A stretch of 6,043 bases of DNA from contig JBKPDW010000434.1 of assembly GCA_046728115.1 (NCBI GenBank), forward strand, positions 1 through 6,043, written 5' to 3'. This stretch comes from CAVSWN01 sp046728115 (lineage in GTDB: Bacteria; Acidobacteriota; Vicinamibacteria; Vicinamibacterales; CAVVIG01). This document shows, piece after piece, positions 1 through 5,244 of the stretch (position 1 is its first letter; every line of letters starts with the position of its first letter). Under the pieces are notes generated by a model. It made no database searches. It was not told the DNA's origin and worked only from the letters and a program-made list of their open reading frames with translations. A program made the position numbers and the translations under genes.

Positions 1-878
1 TCCCGCAGTTCGGCAACATTCTCGCGGGCCACGTAACCGAGGGCAAGAGCCGGTACAACGCGGCAGTGATCGAGTGGACCAAGCGGATGTCGCACGGCGT
101 CGGAGGCCGCGTGAGCTACACCTACAGCAACCTGAAAGACAATCAGTACGGCGAGGGTAATTTCTACTCGGCCGGCGGGACCACCAACGCGTTCAACAAC
201 TACAACTACATCGCCAGCATGCCGGCGTGCACGACGACGAACTTTGCTGCCTGCTACAACCCAGACGCCGACTACGGAACCAGCTTGCTCGACGTGCCGC
301 ACCGGGTGATTCTTGCACCGATGGCCGAACTGCCGTTCGGCAAAGGGAAGAAGTGGGGATCGAACAGCAGCGCCGTCGACTGGATCGCCGGCGGATGGAA
401 CGTCGTCGCAGCGATCAACATTCAGAGCGGATTCCCGCTGAGTGTGGTCCAGATCGACAATACCGGGTTATTGGGTGGCGTGCAGCGCCCGAACATGGTG
501 CCCGGCGTCGGCCTGGGCACATCGGGGAGTTACGAGGATCGTCTCGCATCGGCGGACCACCCGACGGCGACGTGGATCAACACGGCGGCGTTCAGCGCGG
601 CACCCAATTTCACATTCGGCAACGCGCCGCGCACGATTACCGACGAGCGAACGCCAGGCCAGTTCAACGTCGATGGCGTGTTTACCAAGAATTTCCGGCT
701 CGGCGGCGCGAAGAACGCGCAGATCAAGATCGAGATGCTGAATCTGCTCAACCGCGTCAACGTGCGCGCCTTGACGAGCGCAAACAGAAACCAGATCGGC
801 AACGCGAACTTTGGCACGATCGGCGCGCAAGCCGGGTTCATGCGAATCACGCAGCTGATGTTCAGATTCTCGTTTTAG
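1..878 (+). CDS. Oar-like TonB-dependent outer-membrane receptor, C-terminal part (5' end outside window)
   Basis: The reading frame is open from base 3 (PQFGNILAGHVTEGKSRYNA) to the TAG at 876-878, giving 291 visible residues. No start is visible; the GTG at 66 is internal. The text matches the end of the TonB-dependent receptor/Oar family (about 1,000 residues or more, usually with an N-terminal carboxypeptidase-regulatory-like domain, plug and 22-strand barrel). It shows the segment SRYNAAVIEWTKRMSHGVGG followed by VSYTYS, a typical barrel strand pair. Near the end are FNVDGVFTKNFRLGG and IEMLNLLNRVN, the conserved last strands, and then a terminal MFRFSF with a C-terminal Phe, the outer-membrane assembly signal. 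The protein would sit in the outer membrane and move a bulky substrate inward using TonB energy; the substrate cannot be told. A terminator hairpin follows 28 bp after the stop, so it is probably the last gene of its transcript. Family assignment is confident; function is inferred from family only. Confidence 0.9.
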   Translation, partial: PQFGNILAGHVTEGKSRYNAAVIEWTKRMSHGVGGRVSYTYSNLKDNQYGEGNFYSAGGTTNAFNNYNYIASMPACTTTNFAACYNPDADYGTSLLDVPHRVILAPMAELPFGKGKKWGSNSSAVDWIAGGWNVVAAINIQSGFPLSVVQIDNTGLLGGVQRPNMVPGVGLGTSGSYEDRLASADHPTATWINTAAFSAAPNFTFGNAPRTITDERTPGQFNVDGVFTKNFRLGGAKNAQIKIEMLNLLNRVNVRALTSANRNQIGNANFGTIGAQAGFMRITQLMFRFSF

Positions 879-906
879 AGACGTTCGGGTACACTGCGTA
901 AGATCA

Positions 907-971
907 GCCACAGAGACCTGGAGACACAGAGTAAGCTTTTCTCTGTGACTCCGGGTTTCTGTGGCTTTTTT
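907..971 (+). terminator. Long hairpin plus T-run, built of 8-nt repeat units
   Basis: Bases 907-931 pair with 941-965 as a 25-bp stem with one A-A mismatch (924/948) and two G-U pairs, around a 9-nt loop. The stem is followed by six T (966-971), so it reads as an intrinsic terminator for the receptor gene. The left arm is three octamers: CCACAGAG (908-915), ACCTGGAG (916-923) and ACACAGAG (924-931). The right arm is their inverse, CTCTGTGA, CTCCGGGT and TTCTGTGG (941-964). This design is unlike an ordinary GC-rich terminator and looks like a dispersed repeat acting as one. Termination is inferred from structure only. Confidence 0.75.
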
Positions 972-1022
972 GTTGCGCGGAACGTGCAGAAACATCCAGC
1001 GGCGCGGATCACGGAGAACAGC

Positions 1023-1077
1023 CACGAAAACACGAAAACACGAAAAACCAGAAGTCTCGTGCTCTCATGCTTTCGTG
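1023..1077. repeat. Inverted repeat of 8-nt CACGAAAA units
   Basis: Three exact direct copies of CACGAAAA occupy 1023-1030, 1031-1038 and 1039-1046. After a short spacer, 1057-1077 holds degenerate inverted units (CGTGCTCT, CATGCTTT, CGTG), so 1023-1043 can pair with 1057-1077 at 17 of 21 positions. The element is AT-rich compared with the genes around it. Its right arm overlaps the proposed start codon (GTG at 1059) and the first codons of the TPR gene, so it may affect translation start there. From memory, strings such as TTTTCGTGTTTTCGTGGC recur between genes of several environmental phyla; this was not checked. Confidence 0.7.
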
Positions 1078-2717
1078 ATGCATCAGCAATTCTCCTGATT
1101 CTTCCCATCTTCTCCATCCAGCCGCACAGTCAAGCGCTCGGCCACATTTCGTTCCCGACATCGGGTTCTTCAGCAGCGCAGCCGCCGTTCGTCCGCGGCG
1201 TCCTTCTCCTTCACAGCTTCGAGTACGACGATGCCATCGCGGCGTTCCGCGAGGTCGAGCGTATCGATCCCGCCTTCGCGATGGCGTACTGGGGCGAGGC
1301 GATGTGCTACAACCAGTCGCTCTGGTACAACGAGAACCTCGACAAGGCGCGCGCGGCGCTGAATCGGCTCGCTCCAAACCGCGGCGGACGGCAGAGCAAG
1401 GCACCGACGGCTCGCGAGCAGGGCTACCTGGATGCCGTCGAGCGCTTGTACGGCGAGGGCGACAAGGCCGCTCGCGACCGAGCGTACTCGGATCGCATGG
1501 CGCAGCTGTCACGCCAGTTTCCCGACGATGACGAGGCGGCCGCGTTCTATGCGCTGTCGCTGCTGGCACTGATTCCAGCGGGCCAGCGCGACCCCGCGAC
1601 ATCGCTGAAGGCCGGTGGCATCGCGACGGCGATTCTCAAGAGAAACCCGGAGCACCCTGGCGCCGCGCACTACGCGCTGCACGCATTCGACGATGGGGAG
1701 CATGCGGCGATGGGACTGCAAGCGGCCCGCATCTACGCGCGGATTGCGCCGGCGTCCAGCCATGCGCGGCATATGCCCTCGCACGTGTTTCTGCCGCTGG
1801 GTATGTGGGACGATGCCGTCGCGTCCGACGAGTCGTCATTCGCCGTGTCGGTGGATCGCGTCAAGCGTCTGGGCCTGTCGATGGCGCAGGCGGATTTTCA
1901 CTCGCTGAGCTGGCTCCATTACGAATACCTGCAGCAGGGCCGGTTCGCGAAAGCGCGCGAGGTGATGAAGACGGTCGAGGGCGCGATTGCTTCGCCGGTT
2001 CGCGGGTCCGCGAGTTCGCAAGGTTCGAGTGGGTCACAAGCGGGTGCGAACCCCTCGAACCATTCGAGCCATATCGAAAGCGAAATCGGACGAGGGTTTT
2101 CGCCGATGTCGCTCAAAGGCGAGCTTGGCTCGATGCGCGCGCGGCTCGTCGTGGAAGGCGGCGACTGGGCACTGATGAGAGGGCAGGGCACGTTCGAGAA
2201 CATCGACGAGCTCTTTGCCCTCGGCTACGCGGCGCTGAAGCTCGGCGATCGGGCCCGCGCCGAGGCCGCGGTCGAGAATCTCCGCACGGCGACGACATCC
2301 ATTCCTGATGCCGACGCTCGAGAAGTCGCGGGCATCATGGCGATCGAGCTCGACGGAGTCCTGCGTACAGCTCGGGGAGATGTCGCCGGCGGCTTGAAGG
2401 CTCTGTCGACGGCCGCGTCAATCGAGGCGAAACGGTCGAAGCCCGTCGCGCGGCCGTATCCGATCAAGCCGGCGGTGGAGTTGTATGCCGAGGCGCTGCT
2501 GGGGTCGGGCGACGCGTCCGGCGCGGTCAAGCAGTTCCAGGCGTCGCTGGCGCGGACGCCGCGCCGTGCGGCATCGCTGCTCGGCCTGGCCCGAACGGCG
2601 GCGAAGGCTGGGATGAAAGCGGAGGCCGCTGCAGCAGCGAAGGACTTCCTGGCGGCGTGGCACCTCGCCGACGGGAGCCGTCAGGAGCTCGCCGAAGCGA
2701 GACAACTCGCTCGCTAG
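1059..2717 (+). CDS. Secreted TPR-family protein with conserved His motifs and an in-frame repeat insert
   Basis: From GTG 1059 the product has 552 residues. Residues 1-25 look like a signal peptide, with a hydrophobic core AILLILPIFSI and then SQA before LGHISF. No ATG lies in frame upstream of the first TPR-like unit. The frame is open back to GTG 945, but that codon is inside the terminator stem, so 1059 is preferred; no good ribosome site is seen. Residues 44-82 (FVRGVLLLHSFEYDDAIAAF, then REVERIDPAFAMAYWGEAM) form a TPR-like helix pair. Residues 199-210 (HPGAAHYALHAF) and 235-242 (HARHMPSH) carry clustered histidines that I recall as conserved in a family annotated only as tetratricopeptide-repeat proteins. 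Further helical repeats lie at about 279-300 and 470-533. TPRs usually bind proteins; the histidines could bind metal or form an active site, which is inference. Residues about 311-343 are a Ser/Gly/Asn-rich stretch encoded by an inverted repeat. The gene ends 33 bp from the convergent molybdoenzyme gene. Confidence 0.82.
   Translation: MLSCFRDASAILLILPIFSIQPHSQALGHISFPTSGSSAAQPPFVRGVLLLHSFEYDDAIAAFREVERIDPAFAMAYWGEAMCYNQSLWYNENLDKARAALNRLAPNRGGRQSKAPTAREQGYLDAVERLYGEGDKAARDRAYSDRMAQLSRQFPDDDEAAAFYALSLLALIPAGQRDPATSLKAGGIATAILKRNPEHPGAAHYALHAFDDGEHAAMGLQAARIYARIAPASSHARHMPSHVFLPLGMWDDAVASDESSFAVSVDRVKRLGLSMAQADFHSLSWLHYEYLQQGRFAKAREVMKTVEGAIASPVRGSASSQGSSGSQAGANPSNHSSHIESEIGRGFSPMSLKGELGSMRARLVVEGGDWALMRGQGTFENIDELFALGYAALKLGDRARAEAAVENLRTATTSIPDADAREVAGIMAIELDGVLRTARGDVAGGLKALSTAASIEAKRSKPVARPYPIKPAVELYAEALLGSGDASGAVKQFQASLARTPRRAASLLGLARTAAKAGMKAEAAAAAKDFLAAWHLADGSRQELAEARQLAR
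1991..2087. repeat. In-frame snapback repeat of 8-9 nt TTCG/CGAA units inside the TPR gene
   Basis: The left half is five tandem units starting with TTCG or TCCG: TTCGCCGG (1991), TTCGCGGG (1999), TCCGCGAG (2007), TTCGCAAGG (2015) and TTCGAGTGG (2024). The right half is the inverse motif: CGAACCCCT (2047), CGAACCATT (2056), CGAGCCATAT (2065), then decayed CGAAAG and CGAAATC. The centre folds as GGTTCGAG-T-GGGT (2022-2034) against ACCCCTCGAACC (2050-2061), 12 pairs with one bulged T and a 15-nt loop. It is translated without a stop as a low-complexity stretch (RGSASSQGSSGSQAGANPSN and following). Edges are approximate. Confidence 0.7.
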
Positions 2718-2750
2718 ATTATCTGGTGGCGTGTCCGCGCTGAATCAAGT

Positions 2751-3887
2751 TCAAATTTCATCGATTTCTACATCCCGCACGTAGAAGAAAACATCGAGCC
2801 GCCTCGTGCGGATCGACGGATCGTCGACGCGCAGCACGATCTGGTGGCGTCCTGGCGCCGATGGCCGCCAGGTGTGCGACCAGAGGCTCCAGGTGAGCGT
2901 CGACGCCGGCAGTGGACAGTTGTCGACCCGCACCCATGGCTGGCCCGGTCGAAACCGGATCGACAGCGCGTTCGTCGGTTTCGAGCCGCCCCAGACGATG
3001 CCGATGATTCGATAGAAGATTCGTCCGTCGGCAATCCACTTTTCGACGCGCACGGGCATCGCCGCCGTGTCGATCACGGCAGGAACGTACTCGCGCGCAC
3101 GCAGGTCAGGCGCGGCCTGTTCGAAGGGCTGATGGGTGCGCCCGGCAAATTCCCGCATCTGCGATGTCGCGACCGCATCGTCTTCCACGACATCGATTGC
3201 CGTCACCCATTTGACGCAGGCGCACCCGTACCAACCGGGCACGATCAGCCGGACAGGGGAGCCGTGATCGCGCGAGAGGCGTACCTCGTTCATGCGCACG
3301 GCCAGGAGCGCACGGTTGAGATCGTCGCGCGAGAAAATCCAGCTTGCGCCTGGAACCGACGTTTTCGAAGGATCCGGATCGTCCATGCCCGTCACCAGCA
3401 CCCGATACGGCCCGGACTGCGGGGTGATGCGATCGAGCACCGCAGCCATCGGCATGCCCTCCCAGGTCGCCGTGCTCATCAGCCCGTAGTTCGCGGGGTC
3501 GGCGTTGCCGGCGCATTCCATCAGGTAAGGCCCGGCACGCACGGCTTCTCGTTCGATGGCTGTGCGATCGATCGCGCCAGGCGTGCGTACGCGTCCACCG
3601 ATCGGAATGGATGCCGGCAGCTGGTCGAGCGCGGCCGGCGCCGCTGTTCGAACGTAGAAGCGCCGGCTGGGAACGACGAGCGTTTCGGGCTTGTCGGCGT
3701 TGAGCGTCGACAGATCGGTGAAGAGTCGCGCGTCGAGTCCGGATCCGAGAAGGCGCTCTAGAGGAGTTGCGACGCCACCGCCCGGGTTGCCGAGTGGAAG
3801 CGTCGAGATGAATCGGGCGCCGCGCTGAAAAAGCACGGCAGGGGCGACGAGCGCCGCTTGCAGGAATGTGCGGCGGGTTGCGATCAC
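2751..3887 (-). CDS. Tat-exported molybdopterin-dependent oxidoreductase, sulfite oxidase family
   Basis: The product has 378 residues. The GTG at 3887 is the only usable start: an in-frame TGA lies two codons upstream. Residues 1-25 are a twin-arginine signal (TRRTFLQ, R5 and R6, then AALVAPAVLF), so the folded enzyme is probably exported with its molybdenum cofactor. The catalytic domain spans about 60-235. ECAGN places the molybdenum-binding cysteine at C125, as in the CxGN motif of sulfite oxidases. DHGSPVRLIVPGWYG (207-221) and VKWV (225-228) match the family's second active-site segment. Residues about 250-378 fit the Mo-co dimerisation domain (VRVEKW, NALSIRF, SLWSHTW, GRHQIVLRV). The family oxidises sulfite or acts as a reductase on other oxo-substrates; which one cannot be told. 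No cytochrome or membrane subunit is visible nearby. Cysteines C222 and C224 next to the active-site segment are unusual for classical sulfite oxidases. It follows the NHL genes on the same strand, and no Shine-Dalgarno is seen. Confidence 0.9.
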   Translation of the reverse strand: MIATRRTFLQAALVAPAVLFQRGARFISTLPLGNPGGGVATPLERLLGSGLDARLFTDLSTLNADKPETLVVPSRRFYVRTAAPAALDQLPASIPIGGRVRTPGAIDRTAIEREAVRAGPYLMECAGNADPANYGLMSTATWEGMPMAAVLDRITPQSGPYRVLVTGMDDPDPSKTSVPGASWIFSRDDLNRALLAVRMNEVRLSRDHGSPVRLIVPGWYGCACVKWVTAIDVVEDDAVATSQMREFAGRTHQPFEQAAPDLRAREYVPAVIDTAAMPVRVEKWIADGRIFYRIIGIVWGGSKPTNALSIRFRPGQPWVRVDNCPLPASTLTWSLWSHTWRPSAPGRHQIVLRVDDPSIRTRRLDVFFYVRDVEIDEI

Positions 3888-3890
3888 GAC

Positions 3891-3981
3891 AAGTCAAAAG
3901 TAGGAAGTCAGAAGTCAGAAGTTCGAGTCGGAAGTCATAGGCGCTCGCCGTATTCAACTTCTGACTTCTGACTTCTGACTT
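3891..3981. repeat. Snapback repeat of 7-nt AAGTCAG units between NHL gene and molybdoenzyme gene
   Basis: The left part, 3891-3938, reads as seven units of about 7 nt: AAGTCAA, AAGTAGG, AAGTCAG, AAGTCAG, AAGTTCG, AGTCGG and AAGTCAT. The right part, 3956-3981, is the inverse unit CTTCTGA repeated three times and ending in CTT. Bases 3904-3923 pair perfectly with 3956-3975 (20 bp), with weaker pairing beyond (3898-3901 with 3978-3981) and a 32-nt loop. It fills nearly all of the 101-bp gap. It ends three bases before the molybdoenzyme start codon and leaves no room for a ribosome site. There is no T-run on the minus strand, so it does not look like a standard terminator. It could be an attenuator or mRNA-stability element. 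Confidence 0.8.
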
Positions 3982-3988
3982 GCGCGTT

Positions 3989-5179
3989 TTACTTCGTCGC
4001 CGTCCCCTTCGGCCAGACGGTCCCCTGATCCTCTCCCTTCGTCACGCTCTGCATGCCCTTGTAGAGGAAGCGCTGCAGGCGCCGGCCGTCGTAGGTTTCG
4101 GTCGTGTAGATGTTCCCTTTCGAGTCCGTGGCGATGCTGTGCACGGCGTAGAACTGGCCGGGCATCTTGCCGCCGTCGCCGAAGCTTGTCAGGATTTCCA
4201 GCGACTGCCGGTCGAGAATCCACACTTTCTCGTCGTGCCCGTCGGCGAGGTAGATGAACTTCTGCTGCGGATCGTTCGAGAACGCGATGTCCCACGTCGA
4301 TCCGTCGCCGAGCGTGTTCTTCGAGACCCACGCCTCCTTGACGAACTTGCCTTCGGGCGTGAACACCTGGATGCGATCGTTCACGCGATCGCACACGTAG
4401 ACCAGGCGATCCTTCGACATCTCGGCGCAGTGCACCGGCGTGCGGAACTGCTGCGCGGGCGGGGCTTCGGGGTTGTAGCGGCCCAGGTTCGTGTCGTCCG
4501 GCTTGTTGCCGTACGCGCCCCAGAACCGTTTGAACTTGCCGGTGTCGGCGTCGATGACAGCGACGCGCTTGTTGCCGTAGCCGTCGGAGATGTACGCCTC
4601 GTTCTCCTTCGCGTCGACGAAGATCTTGGCGACCTGGCCGAAGTGCTCCGTGCTGTTGCTGTCGACCGGCACGCCCTTCTTGCCGCCCATCATCAGGAAC
4701 TTGCCGTCCTGCGTGAACTTCAGCACCATGCCGTCGCCGCCGCCGTTGCCGCCGATCCAGACGTTGCCCTTGTGATCGATCGTCACGCCATGGTTCGAGC
4801 CGGGCCACTGATACCCCTCGCCGTCGCTGCCGCCCCAGTGACGCAGCAGGTTGCCCTGCTGATCGAACTCGAGAATCGGCGGCGCCTTCGCGCAGCACGC
4901 GCCGGTTTTCGCGTCCTCGGCCGCTTCGTTCGCGTTCACGGTGTCAGGCCGATGGACGATCCAGACGTGATCGTTGGCGTCGACGCCGACGCCAATCGAC
5001 ATTCCCTGATACCAGTGATTCGGAAGCGGTTTCGGGAACGTCGGATCCACTTCGAAGCGGGGAACCATTACCTTCGCCTTGGCCTGCGCGACGGCCTTCT
5101 TCTCGAGCAGACCCTGACCGACACCCAGCAGCGCCAACACGGCGATGAGCGTCGAACCGATGTACAGATTTCGTTTCAT
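3989..5179 (-). CDS. Secreted NHL-repeat beta-propeller protein (copy A)
   Basis: The product has 396 residues, with ATG at 5179 and a purine-rich ribosome site just upstream. Residues 1-33 form a signal peptide (MKRN, hydrophobic LYIGSTLIAVLALLGV, then AVAQA). The rest is a run of NHL-type blades, each with a D.KGN.W/Y core: about 63-75 (VGVDANDHVWIV), 130-142 (HGVTIDHKGNVWI), 184-200 (with AYISDG), 255-281 (VYVCDRVNDRIQVF, EGKFV), 296-323 (WDIAF, YLADGHDEKVWIL) and 348-371 (IATDSKGNIYTTETYDGRRL). That suits a six-bladed propeller. Related bacterial proteins are often labelled peptidyl-alpha-hydroxyglycine alpha-amidating lyase family; that activity is not shown here. A vicinal cysteine pair sits at 95-96 (GACCAK), and C251 and C263 are further along. 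A 21-residue tail follows the last blade. The C-terminal 117 residues share about two thirds identity, counted by eye, with the gene just upstream, so the two are tandem duplicates. A role as a periplasmic binding or scaffold protein for the downstream molybdoenzyme is inferred from context. Confidence 0.88.
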   Translation of the reverse strand: MKRNLYIGSTLIAVLALLGVGQGLLEKKAVAQAKAKVMVPRFEVDPTFPKPLPNHWYQGMSIGVGVDANDHVWIVHRPDTVNANEAAEDAKTGACCAKAPPILEFDQQGNLLRHWGGSDGEGYQWPGSNHGVTIDHKGNVWIGGNGGGDGMVLKFTQDGKFLMMGGKKGVPVDSNSTEHFGQVAKIFVDAKENEAYISDGYGNKRVAVIDADTGKFKRFWGAYGNKPDDTNLGRYNPEAPPAQQFRTPVHCAEMSKDRLVYVCDRVNDRIQVFTPEGKFVKEAWVSKNTLGDGSTWDIAFSNDPQQKFIYLADGHDEKVWILDRQSLEILTSFGDGGKMPGQFYAVHSIATDSKGNIYTTETYDGRRLQRFLYKGMQSVTKGEDQGTVWPKGTATK

Positions 5180-5187
5180 ACGTTAGA

Positions 5188-5198
5188 TCCCTTCCCCC
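5188..5198 (-). promoter_or_regulatory. Ribosome binding site of NHL copy A
   Basis: On the minus strand the sequence GGGGGAAGGGA lies eight bases upstream of the ATG at 5179. It is the clearest Shine-Dalgarno-like site in the window and supports that start. The downstream molybdoenzyme gene lacks any such site. Confidence 0.6.
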
Positions 5199-5205
5199 AA
5201 TTTTT

Positions 5206-5240
5206 CCTTGCGGTCCTGGCGTTCTTGCGGTCTGCGTTCG
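5206..5240. repeat. Degenerate tandem repeat of 8-9 nt units between the two NHL genes
   Basis: On the plus strand the gap reads CCTTGCGGT (5206), CCTGGCGT (5215), TCTTGCGGT (5223) and a decayed CTGCGTTCG (5232), three to four copies of a CTTGCGGT-like unit. No inverted half is present, unlike the other repeats in this window. It lies in the 65-bp gap between the stop of copy B and the ribosome site of copy A. With so few degenerate units, chance is possible. Confidence 0.45.
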
Positions 5241-5244
5241 TTAC

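Noticed and set aside
468..1025. 185-codon minus-strand open frame opposite the receptor gene and terminator
   Set aside because: It spans the receptor's coding end and the terminator hairpin, has no ribosome site or known motif, and is Arg-rich as expected for a GC shadow.
945..1058. N-terminal extension of the TPR gene back to GTG 945
   Set aside because: GTG 945 lies in the right arm of the terminator stem, the extension passes through two repeats, and it would bury the signal peptide 38 residues inside the protein.
2718..2750. Bidirectional terminator between the convergent genes
   Set aside because: I found no stem longer than a few bases and no T-run on either strand in these 33 bases.
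3891..3981. CRISPR-like array
   Set aside because: Units are only 7 nt with no spacers and the second half is inverted; there are no cas genes.
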